6,174 nucleotides of DNA, taken from contig CAMZAI010000159.1 of the NCBI GenBank assembly GCA_947304065.1, forward strand, positions 1 to 6,174. Direction: 5' to 3'. This document shows positions 1 to 6,058 of this stretch, piece by piece. Origin of the DNA: an uncultured Clostridia bacterium. Its GTDB lineage: Bacteria; Bacillota; Clostridia; Lachnospirales; Lachnospiraceae. Every line of letters begins with the position of its first letter. The first letter of the stretch is position 1. Both the position numbers and the translations under genes were made by a program. The notes beneath the pieces are model-generated. The model made no database searches, had not been told where the DNA came from, and saw nothing but the letters and a program-made list of their open reading frames with translations.

Positions 1-849
1 TCAGGCATTCTTTAAGAGATTGCATGCCTTCTCATAGGCGTGCTTCTCGAAATCTGCATACATTCTGCCGCGGCTCATTGCCTCGTCGAAATCAACCTCG
101 TAGCCGTTAAAGTCGGGTCCGTCAACACATGCGAACTTGGTGATCTTCTGGCCGTCACGGTTGAGTGTCAGGCGGCATCCGCCGCACATGCCGGTACCGT
201 CGATCATGATAGGGTTCATTGATACTGTGCAGGGAACGCCGAAAGGCTTAGCTGTGGCAACCACGAACTTCATCATGATAAGGGGACCGATCGTGATGAT
301 CTCATCGAACTTCTCACCGGCCTCGAGCATCTCCTTGAGCGGAACCGTTACATTACCCTCACGGCAGTATGAACCGTCGTCGGTCATGAGGGTAAAGCTG
401 TCTGAACATGCCTTGAACTCGTCCTCGAGGATAACGAGGTCCTTGTTACGGAAGCCGATGATGCTGGTTACCTCGGTGCCCTGCGCATGGAAAGCCTGCG
501 CTACGGGGAGAGCGATGGCACAGCCTACGCCGCCGCCTACGATACATACCTTCTTCTTGCCCTCAAGATGGGTGGCAACGCCTAAAGGTCCCACGAAATC
601 CTGGATAGACTCGCCTTCCTTCTTGCCGTTGAGCAGGGCTGTGGTCCCGCCTACGATCTGGAAGATGATCTTTACTGTTCCTTCCTTGGGGTTGGTTCCG
701 GCAACGGTAAGAGGGATCCTCTCGCCGTCCTCATCAACGCGCAGGATGATGAACTGGCCGGGCTTAGCCTTGTTCGCTACCAGGGGAGCTTCGATCTCCA
801 TCTGTGTAACGGTAGGGTTAAGGTTCTTTTTGTGCACAATCTTGTACAT
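1..849 (-). CDS. nfnA: NfnA: ferredoxin-NADP+ reductase subunit alpha (FAD/NAD-binding, [2Fe-2S])
   Basis: This 282-residue protein is the small subunit of the electron-bifurcating NADH-dependent ferredoxin:NADP+ oxidoreductase (NfnAB, cytoplasmic), which reversibly couples NADH and reduced ferredoxin to NADP+ reduction. It has a ferredoxin-reductase fold. The FAD-binding strand carries GERIPLTVA (residues 42-50). The dinucleotide-binding loop is VGGGVGCA (104-111). A C-terminal [2Fe-2S] site is formed by C222 and C225 (MCGGC) and C241 (FACVDGP). D217, in IDGTG, is a candidate for the single Asp ligand known in NfnA. The length is normal for the family. The ATG at 847-849 has a good AAAAGGAG site at 859-866, 9 nt upstream. 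The stop codon is the first three bases of the window, so the protein is complete and nfnB would be expected immediately downstream. Relatives are PyrK and the sulfide dehydrogenase subunit SudB; GERIPLT and the Asp-type cluster motif favour NfnA. Confidence 0.9.
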   Translation of the reverse strand: MYKIVHKKNLNPTVTQMEIEAPLVANKAKPGQFIILRVDEDGERIPLTVAGTNPKEGTVKIIFQIVGGTTALLNGKKEGESIQDFVGPLGVATHLEGKKKVCIVGGGVGCAIALPVAQAFHAQGTEVTSIIGFRNKDLVILEDEFKACSDSFTLMTDDGSYCREGNVTVPLKEMLEAGEKFDEIITIGPLIMMKFVVATAKPFGVPCTVSMNPIMIDGTGMCGGCRLTLNRDGQKITKFACVDGPDFNGYEVDFDEAMSRGRMYADFEKHAYEKACNLLKNA

Positions 850-916
850 ACCTTTATTCTCCTTTTTCTTTTAAGAAATGACATCTTCGGCCGCTGTAAA
901 AAGCCATACCGAATTT

Positions 917-944
917 ATTATACACGCTTTTTGCGATGATGCAA
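917..944 (-). promoter_or_regulatory. Candidate nfnA promoter (TTGCAT-16-TATAAT)
   Basis: On the minus strand a perfect TATAAT -10 box (917-922) lies 16 nt downstream of a weak -35, TTGCAT (939-944). Transcription would start near 910 and give a leader of about 60 nt with the ribosome site at 859-866. A second possible promoter lies further upstream: TTGAAT (994-999), 18 nt, TATATT (970-975), overlapping the stop codon of the phosphatase gene. No convincing terminator separates the two genes, so some read-through from the phosphatase gene is also possible. Confidence 0.5.
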
Positions 945-949
945 GCGTG
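923..949. repeat. Inverted repeat inside the nfnA promoter
   Basis: CACGC (923-927) pairs with GCGTG (945-949), and TTGC (931-934) pairs with GCAA (941-944), around the 6-nt centre GATGAT. Three extra T residues on the left arm make the symmetry imperfect. The repeat fills the spacer and -35 of the candidate nfnA promoter and abuts its -10 box, a usual place for a repressor operator. Neither strand has a T-run after the stem, so it does not look like an intrinsic terminator of the phosphatase gene. Confidence 0.45.
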
Positions 950-973
950 CAGATATTAAATTTATAAATAATA

Positions 974-981
974 TATCGATA
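974..981. promoter_or_regulatory. TATCGATA palindrome upstream of nfnA
   Basis: This perfect 8-bp palindrome sits in the AT-rich stretch between the phosphatase gene and nfnA. Its first seven bases, TATCGAT, are the core repeated three times upstream of the alcohol dehydrogenase promoter at 6091-6130. It could be a site for the same regulator, but a single short motif in AT-rich DNA may be chance. Confidence 0.3.
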
Positions 982-995
982 GTATAGCTACCTAT

Positions 996-2168
996 TCAAA
1001 AATAACTTACCTTTATTCTCTTTCCCATTTTCCTCAGACATTCTGACAGTTCTTCAACCAGACTCATCTTCAGATTGAAGTTTATAGGCAGGTCAGGATT
1101 CTGGTGAGCGGGATTTATCGCCCTTCCGACGTAGAAATTTATATCCGTTGCCTCTTCGAAAAGCAGCCTTGATATCAGGGATGCTCCGTCGCGCTTAAAG
1201 CCCCATTTCTCATAAAGCTCGTTCTTACCGAGCGCGTCCTTCGCATACTCGATGACCCTGTTTATCGTGACTACGCCTTCCGTTACGAGATCGACGCCCT
1301 CTATTTCCGAGATGGGCGGGACATCGCTCTTCTCGCATGCTTTAACGGCTTTTAAAGGCTTCCCGAGATACTTCGCGGCTATCGAAGAAGTCGTTCCGCC
1401 GCATATGATATGCTTGCCTTCCTTGGAAAAGAACAATGACATCATCCGGTCGCAGTCGTCCTTATTCCTCGGCGGTCCGAACAGGATGTTCATAGGCTCG
1501 CGCCTGCGTATCTTTATCACACATGCCGAAGCGTCGTCGCCGGGCCTGTAGCCGTATTCCTTGTCGCACTCGTCAACGAGCATCGTGGCGAGAGTCTTTG
1601 CGTTATATCCTGCAAATATCATGTCTCTCATGAATTCTGCGATATCTTCCCATTCCCAGTCGTAGTTGTATGAATTTCCTTCCCCGGCGTGGGGACATCC
1701 GTCGCTCATCGCGATCAGGACATCCCCCTCTTCAAGATTGATTGTGCTTCTTTTAACTCTTTTTCCGCATACGGTTATATCACGCCGGGGGTAATCATAC
1801 AGTTCTCCGTTCCTGATAAAGATCAGGTCCGGATTGTCGTATTGAATGATATCAGCTGTCTCGTTCCCTATAAGGTGAACGATCGTAAATGTGGAATACG
1901 CAAGTCCGCGCTCCGAACAGATAGGAAGTGTGGCTGCGATCGTCGATACGCATTCCTCAAGCCGTATCCCCTCCGCCAGCATCGTCGAGATGATCTTTGC
2001 GGTCAATGTCGAGAGGATGCTTGCTTTTACGCCGCTTCCGAGACCGTCCGCAAGAACCATTACCGACGAGTTCCTGTCATGTTCCACGATATCGATGTGA
2101 TCTCCGCAGAGCTGTTCGCCTTCGTGATTTATACTCTTCCAGCCAATGTCCGCGCACAGATTATTCAT
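996..2168 (-). CDS. SpoIIE/PP2C-type serine phosphatase with C-terminal extension
   Basis: This 390-residue cytoplasmic protein has a PP2C-like SpoIIE phosphatase domain at about 5-222. Metal-binding aspartates are visible in VLADGLGSG (D41), IAMSDGCPH (D156) and PGDDASA (D211, D212). The family removes phosphate from Ser/Thr, typically on anti-sigma-factor antagonists; no such substrate, kinase or sigma factor is encoded in the window. Residues 225-390 form a second, unassigned domain with a Gly/Thr-rich stretch ICGGTTSSIAAKYLGK (255-270). No membrane segment or signal peptide is seen. The ATG (2166-2168) overlaps the end of the sensor gene by 8 bp (ATGAATAA), and its ribosome site AAAGGAGT (2178-2185) lies within the sensor coding region, so translation is probably coupled. 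SpoIIE phosphatases beside hydrogenase-like PAS proteins are a known arrangement in Clostridia, which supports a role as the sensor's output. Its exact target is unknown. Confidence 0.88.
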   Translation of the reverse strand: MNNLCADIGWKSINHEGEQLCGDHIDIVEHDRNSSVMVLADGLGSGVKASILSTLTAKIISTMLAEGIRLEECVSTIAATLPICSERGLAYSTFTIVHLIGNETADIIQYDNPDLIFIRNGELYDYPRRDITVCGKRVKRSTINLEEGDVLIAMSDGCPHAGEGNSYNYDWEWEDIAEFMRDMIFAGYNAKTLATMLVDECDKEYGYRPGDDASACVIKIRRREPMNILFGPPRNKDDCDRMMSLFFSKEGKHIICGGTTSSIAAKYLGKPLKAVKACEKSDVPPISEIEGVDLVTEGVVTINRVIEYAKDALGKNELYEKWGFKRDGASLISRLLFEEATDINFYVGRAINPAHQNPDLPINFNLKMSLVEELSECLRKMGKRIKVSYF

Positions 2169-3834
2169 CGTTGATCGACTCCTTTAATTTCGTCAGTGCG
2201 ATCTTTGTTTCCGCCGCCGTCTCTCCGAGCAGGGACGCGATCTCCTGAACGATCCTCATCTGTTTGTCAACGACCTTGTCCGCGATCTCAACAGTGTGTC
2301 GGCTAATCTCCTCTTTCCTCTCGCGCTGCTGTTCCTCTTCGGTGATATCGCGCAGGATTCCGATCAGCACCCTGTAGGCCTTGTCATAGACGATAGTCTT
2401 TTCAACATATTTCCCGTATTCCGCAAGGTATTCTCTCTTGTCGCGGATCGATCTTCCCGTGGCAAGTACCTGTTCAAAATCCGCGGGATCGAGTACGCGC
2501 ACGACCTGATCGCCGAGGATATCCCTGTCCGACCGAAGATTCAGGATCTTCTGCGTCGCGATGTTTATCTGTTGAACCTCGAGCTTTTCGTTCAGCACTA
2601 TCAGGCCGTTCGGAGTATTTCTCGCGATGGTGTTTGAAAGACTCTCGGCCTTCTCTTTAAGGTAAGGCATACACATCGAGATCTCGGCCTTACCCTGCAG
2701 TATCGCGATCGCTTTTTCCCTGCAGGTATTGTATCCGCAGGAACCGCAGTTAAGCTCGTCCTCCGGCTTTGTCTTGCCCATCTGGTGCAGGGTTTCGGTG
2801 ATCTCGTCCTCGCCCGGCATCCTGCTCAGCTGTTCTATCTCGGTAAATACTTTTGCAAGCTCTTCTTTAGCAGGCTGTTTTACTTTAAAATCCTTTTCTC
2901 CCGCGTAATGCGCCACCGAAACGCAATCTCTGATCGGCGAGCGGCGGAACTTCTCCATGATCGGTCCGCCTACGCAGCTGCCCGCACACGCCGACATCTC
3001 GATAAAGCATTTATGCACGTTTCCGGCCTCTATGTCTTTGAGCGAAGCGATGCAGTTTTCCATCCCGTCCACTACCAGATAATCGTAATCGGGATTATCG
3101 AGAGCCATTGTTTTTAATATGCCTCCGGGCGTCGGGAACAGCCTTGCCCTGCTGTTGTCATTGCTGTCCGCTTTCTTCCTGAGCTCGATCTTTTCGGCCT
3201 TAAGCCAGGATGTGAGTTCCTCAAATGTGAGCGCCGCGTCCACTATGCCTTCGTAATAATCGGCCTCGTCCTTTTTCGAGATACACGGGCCTATAAAAAC
3301 CGTCCTGGCGTTCGGAATGCGCCTTTTGATGTCCCTGCAATGCGCCTGCATCGGAGACACCACATCGGCAAGGCACGGTATCAGCTTCGGAAAATGCTTC
3401 TGTATCAGGAGATTTACCGAATGACAGCACGATGTGATCACCACGTCCCTGCCCTCTTCATTCAGTATCCGCTCATATTCGGTCTTGACCATGGTCGCGC
3501 CCAGAGCGGTCTCTTCGACATCATGGAAGCCGAGCTTTTTAAGGGCCTTGCGCATCGTTTCGATCCCGACTCCGTCGTAATTCGCGATAAACGAAGGTGC
3601 GAGGCTCGCAACTACCGGATCGCCGGTACGGATCAGGAATTTAACGTCTTCGGTTTCATCATGTATCTGTTTTGCGTTCTGGGGACAGACTACAAAGCAG
3701 TGACCGCACATAACGCACTCGTTGCCGATTATATACGCCTGATTGCCCGTAAACCTGATCGACTTTACCGGGCAGTTGCGGATGCATTTATAGCAGTTTT
3801 TGCAATTTGATTTTTTAAGAGTCAGAAATTCCAT
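2161..3834 (-). CDS. [FeFe]-hydrogenase-like PAS sensor protein (HsfB/HydS-like)
   Basis: Domains in order over 557 residues: a two-cluster ferredoxin domain (C11, C14, C17, C21; C40, C43, C46, C50); an iron-hydrogenase large-subunit domain (about 70-330); an FeS domain with CGSCGYNTC and a later Cys (363-388); a PAS domain (about 398-500); and a charged, probably coiled-coil tail (500-555). H-cluster motifs are present in altered form: TSCCH (134-138) for TSCCP, GPCISKKDE (182-190) for MPCxxKxxE, and EMSACAGSCVGGP (279-291) for the third motif. All four cluster-ligand cysteines (137, 184, 283, 287) and the proton-transfer cysteine (136) remain. There is no hydrogenase small-subunit domain and no kinase domain. 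This matches the putative sensory [FeFe]-hydrogenase-like proteins of Clostridia rather than a catalytic enzyme. It probably reports H2 or ferredoxin redox state to the phosphatase encoded next. The ATG at 3832-3834 has AGAAGG (3843-3848) 8 nt upstream. Whether it binds a complete H-cluster cannot be read from sequence. Confidence 0.85.
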   Translation of the reverse strand: MEFLTLKKSNCKNCYKCIRNCPVKSIRFTGNQAYIIGNECVMCGHCFVVCPQNAKQIHDETEDVKFLIRTGDPVVASLAPSFIANYDGVGIETMRKALKKLGFHDVEETALGATMVKTEYERILNEEGRDVVITSCCHSVNLLIQKHFPKLIPCLADVVSPMQAHCRDIKRRIPNARTVFIGPCISKKDEADYYEGIVDAALTFEELTSWLKAEKIELRKKADSNDNSRARLFPTPGGILKTMALDNPDYDYLVVDGMENCIASLKDIEAGNVHKCFIEMSACAGSCVGGPIMEKFRRSPIRDCVSVAHYAGEKDFKVKQPAKEELAKVFTEIEQLSRMPGEDEITETLHQMGKTKPEDELNCGSCGYNTCREKAIAILQGKAEISMCMPYLKEKAESLSNTIARNTPNGLIVLNEKLEVQQINIATQKILNLRSDRDILGDQVVRVLDPADFEQVLATGRSIRDKREYLAEYGKYVEKTIVYDKAYRVLIGILRDITEEEQQRERKEEISRHTVEIADKVVDKQMRIVQEIASLLGETAAETKIALTKLKESINDE

Positions 3835-3859
3835 TTTAATAACCTTCTGTCCGCTTCCC

Positions 3860-4840
3860 TTAAATCATGCGCCTAAACGCTCCGGCCCGGCGGTCCGCCT
3901 TCCCGGGCTGCATTCCGAAAGCAAAGCTTTCCGCTTCGAGCGAGCTGCCCATGCGCCTGCAGATAGCCGCCTTATCAAGCTCTTCTCCGATGAATACGCA
4001 CTGGTTTGTATCTTCGGGTGAACCTGTGATCGCGTAAAGATTGTCAGCGAGATCAAACCGTACGGTTTCGTCTCCTACGGGCACGGTGCCCTTAGCCCTT
4101 GCAATATGTCCGAGCTCGCCGCGCATGCAGTCTTCCAGGAGAAGTATCAGCTCGGCGGGATTCTTAAGCCTTCCGTGGTTTATCGTGATCTGGGTGAATT
4201 CGTCGCTTCCGCTTTCCGTTTCCCGGTCTCCGGTCTCGGCCGCAGTGACTTCCATCAGCCCGCGCCACCATTCATCGTCCATTCCCGAATAATGACTGCT
4301 CACGATCTGGGCGTTGGGATTTATTTCACGTATTTTCGATACTGTCTGCTCTATTACCGCGGGGTCTTCCCTCTCGCATTTTGAAAATATCACTTTCTGC
4401 GCGAACGCGATCTGGTCCTTATACAGTTCGGGCCATTCACGCATATTGGTCATGTAACTTCCCGGCGACAGCACCACAACAGGCTTCAGCAGCGAGATGT
4501 TGTCATGCAGTATCGGTTTAAGATTGCTTATTATATTGCTGAGCCTTCCGACTCCGGTGGGCTCTACGACGAGATATTCCGGTGAAAGCCCCGTGAATAC
4601 CGTAAGAACGGAATTGACAAAGGTATCCTTCATCGTGCAGCACACGCAGCCTTCCATGAACTCAAGTATCTCGGGCATTTTCCCCGCACCGTCGTCGCGT
4701 CTTAGCTCACGGGCGTCTATGCTGTTTTCGCCGTATTCATTTTCAAGGACCACCGGTTTTGTACCGCTCCGCCTGATCAGCTCTTTTATGAATGTTGTCT
4801 TTCCGGCTCCCAAAAAGCCCGAAACTACCAATATCTTCAT
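3860..4840 (-). CDS. CobW/HypB/UreG-family GTPase (COG0523), putative metallochaperone
   Basis: This is a 326-residue P-loop GTPase of the CobW/COG0523 family, whose members deliver or insert metals (Zn, Co and others). It shows Walker A GFLGAGKTT (8-16), the family metal motif GCVCC (64-68), and the Walker B-like VVEPTG (91-96). The usual N/TKxD specificity motif reads SKCE (153-156). A CobW C-terminal domain spans about 214-305. The linker between the domains (about 200-214) is acidic and lacks the His-rich stretch common in zinc chaperones. The start chosen is the ATG at 4838-4840, directly before MKILVVSGFLGAGKTT as is usual in the family. An in-frame ATG at 4897 would add 19 residues without family character, encoded by a terminator-like hairpin. 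The ribosome site is weak (GGTGG). The gene ends 25 bp before the hydrogenase-like sensor, suggesting one operon. Its client protein and metal are unknown. Confidence 0.85.
   Translation of the reverse strand: MKILVVSGFLGAGKTTFIKELIRRSGTKPVVLENEYGENSIDARELRRDDGAGKMPEILEFMEGCVCCTMKDTFVNSVLTVFTGLSPEYLVVEPTGVGRLSNIISNLKPILHDNISLLKPVVVLSPGSYMTNMREWPELYKDQIAFAQKVIFSKCEREDPAVIEQTVSKIREINPNAQIVSSHYSGMDDEWWRGLMEVTAAETGDRETESGSDEFTQITINHGRLKNPAELILLLEDCMRGELGHIARAKGTVPVGDETVRFDLADNLYAITGSPEDTNQCVFIGEELDKAAICRRMGSSLEAESFAFGMQPGKADRRAGAFRRMI
3885..3908 (-). other. GC-rich inverted repeat at the 3' end of the GTPase gene
   Basis: GCCCGG (3885-3890) and CCGGGC (3903-3908) are perfect inverted arms, and a second GGCGG/CCGCC pair (3889-3893, 3895-3899) overlaps them. 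The hairpin lies inside the last codons of the GTPase gene, about 50 nt before the sensor start codon. It could affect mRNA folding or stability between the two cistrons, or may simply reflect local GC-rich coding sequence. Confidence 0.25.
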
Positions 4841-4841
4841 T

Positions 4842-4859
4842 CCGTTTCCACCGTTTCCA
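4842..4859. repeat. Perfect 9-bp tandem duplication before the GTPase start
   Basis: CCGTTTCCA occurs twice in succession (4842-4850 and 4851-4859). On the coding strand this gives two TGGAAACGG units ending one base before the ATG at 4840. The repeat contains the only Shine-Dalgarno-like bases (GGTGG) for the GTPase gene, so a gain or loss of one unit would change the translation start region. Confidence 0.6.
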
Positions 4860-4889
4860 AGAACAAGGAGCGGCCTTGGAGACCGCTCC
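4859..4889 (-). terminator. Probable intrinsic terminator after the alcohol dehydrogenase gene
   Basis: On the minus strand GGAGCGGTC pairs with GGCCGCTCC (9 bp with one G-T pair; 4867-4889) around the 5-nt loop TCCAA. It is followed by the moderately T-rich tail TTGTTCTT (4866-4859). The hairpin lies about 50 nt after the dehydrogenase stop codon and about 26 nt before the GTPase start codon. It may end the dehydrogenase transcript or act as a leaky terminator or attenuator ahead of the three-gene unit. The tail is not a clean U-run. Confidence 0.6.
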
Positions 4890-4908
4890 CCAATCATCCT
4901 TTTGATTA

Positions 4909-4928
4909 CATCGGATCATGCTCCGATG
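4909..4928 (-). other. Hairpin immediately after the dehydrogenase stop codon
   Basis: CATCGGA (4909-4915) and TCCGATG (4922-4928) form a perfect 7-bp stem with a 6-nt loop, starting 9 nt after the dehydrogenase stop codon. The downstream bases, TAATCAAAAG, contain no T-run, so it is not a canonical terminator by itself. It may protect the 3' end of the dehydrogenase mRNA or work with the second hairpin at 4867-4889. Confidence 0.5.
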
Positions 4929-4937
4929 ACCGGTCTA

Positions 4938-6005
4938 TCAGGGCTGGTCGTCAAGGATTACAACGGGCTTGATAAGATCAGCGGGCTTATCCTTCATTAA
5001 CTGAAGTGCCTCGGGGATATGCTTCCAGCCATGGAATACATGAGTTGAAAGCTTGCTGACATCAAGCTTGCCTGACGATACAAGAGCGCCGAGCTTCTCC
5101 ATGCGGAGACGTCCGCCGGGCATAAGGCCGCCGTTGATCTGCTTGTGACCCATACCAACGCCCCACTCTACGCGGGGAATGGAGATCAGGTCGCCGCTGC
5201 CGAGATAGTTAACGTTACCGATCTTTCCGCCGGGCTTAAGAGCCTTAACTGCGGATGCGAAGGTATCTACGGTACCGCCTGCGATAACAACGCGGTCAAC
5301 GCCCTTGCCGTCGGTCATCTTGAGAACCTGCTCCTCGATGGTGCCGTTCTTGTAGCTGATGAACTCGTCAGCGCCGTAGAACTTTGCGGCATCAACGCAT
5401 TTAGGTCTTGTACCTACCGCGATGATGCGTGAAGCGCCGCGGAGCTTGGTTCCCGCTACGGACATAAGACCTACGGGGCCGATACCTACAACAAGAACCG
5501 TATCACCGAACTGGATGTCGGCAAGCTCTACGCCGTGGAAACCTGTAGGAACCATATCTGAAAGCATGCAGGCGTCCTCAAGGCTCATGCCCTCGGGCAT
5601 ATGAGCAAGGTTGCCGTCAGCGTCGTTTACGTGGAAATATTCGGAATCGAGACCGTCCTTGAAGTTCGAGAACTTCCAGCCTGCGAGCATTCCGTTCGAA
5701 TGCATGCTGTAGCCTCCCTGAGCCTCAAGTGAATTCCAGTCGGGAGTGATAGCGGGTACAAGTACCTTATCGCCGGGTTTGAAGTCCTTAACCATGGAGC
5801 CTACCTCTACTACTTCGGCGCAGCCCTCATGTCCGAGGATCATGTTGTGACGGTCACCTACAGCACCTTCCCATACTGTATGAACGTCGGAAGTACAGAT
5901 CGCGATCGCAAGAGGCTTACAGATGGCATCCATGGGACCGCATGCGGGGCGCTCCTTCTCTATCCAGCCTACCTCTCCGATTTTGAGCATTGCAAAACCT
6001 TTCAT
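4938..6005 (-). CDS. adh: NADP-dependent secondary-alcohol dehydrogenase, zinc-type (TBADH family)
   Basis: This 355-residue medium-chain dehydrogenase resembles the Thermoanaerobacter brockii secondary-alcohol dehydrogenase along its whole length, starting with MKGFAML.IG.VGWIEKE. Such enzymes interconvert ketones or aldehydes with alcohols (for example acetone and 2-propanol) using NADP(H) in the cytoplasm. Catalytic zinc residues C37, H59, E60 and D150 are present, with the GHE zinc signature at 58-60; the structural-zinc cysteine cluster is absent, as in TBADH. The Rossmann loop is GIGPVG (174-179). G198, T199, R200 and Y218 stand where TBADH has Gly, Ser, Arg and Tyr contacting the NADP phosphate, so NADP(H) is predicted. 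Pocket residues A85, W110, Y267 and L294 match TBADH; position 295 is Met rather than Cys. The ATG at 6003-6005 has a strong AAAGGAGA site (6012-6019), 6 nt upstream. The gene has its own promoter and probable terminator, so it is likely monocistronic. The physiological substrate is not evident. Confidence 0.93.
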   Translation of the reverse strand: MKGFAMLKIGEVGWIEKERPACGPMDAICKPLAIAICTSDVHTVWEGAVGDRHNMILGHEGCAEVVEVGSMVKDFKPGDKVLVPAITPDWNSLEAQGGYSMHSNGMLAGWKFSNFKDGLDSEYFHVNDADGNLAHMPEGMSLEDACMLSDMVPTGFHGVELADIQFGDTVLVVGIGPVGLMSVAGTKLRGASRIIAVGTRPKCVDAAKFYGADEFISYKNGTIEEQVLKMTDGKGVDRVVIAGGTVDTFASAVKALKPGGKIGNVNYLGSGDLISIPRVEWGVGMGHKQINGGLMPGGRLRMEKLGALVSSGKLDVSKLSTHVFHGWKHIPEALQLMKDKPADLIKPVVILDDQP

Positions 6006-6058
6006 TTTCTTTCTCCTTTCACATTTCCTTTTGGGTAATATTTTTACTACCAGTGAGG

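Noticed and set aside
137..874. 245-codon open frame on the plus strand
   Set aside because: It lies antisense over nfnA, whose protein has clear family motifs; the plus-strand translation shows no recognisable domain and no plausible ribosome site was seen.
923..949. Terminator for the phosphatase gene
   Set aside because: The stem is imperfect and is followed by TATAATAAATTC on the transcribed strand rather than a T-run; it coincides with promoter elements instead.
1689..2174. 161-codon open frame on the plus strand
   Set aside because: It is a mirror frame of the well-supported phosphatase gene, with no motif of its own.
3340..3810. 156-codon open frame on the plus strand
   Set aside because: It is antisense to the ferredoxin and hydrogenase part of the sensor gene, whose cysteine motifs are unmistakable.
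4841..4897. Longer start for the GTPase (ATG at 4897)
   Set aside because: The extra 19 residues are encoded by a terminator-like hairpin and a tandem repeat and precede the normal family N-terminus MKILVVSGFLGAGKTT; no good ribosome site was seen before 4897.
4497..5000. 167-codon open frame on the plus strand
   Set aside because: It is antisense to the start of the GTPase gene and the end of the dehydrogenase gene and crosses both hairpins; its translation has no domain character.
6034..6051. Inverted GGTA/TACC arms in the dehydrogenase leader
   Set aside because: The arms are only four bases long around an AT-rich centre; this is expected by chance.
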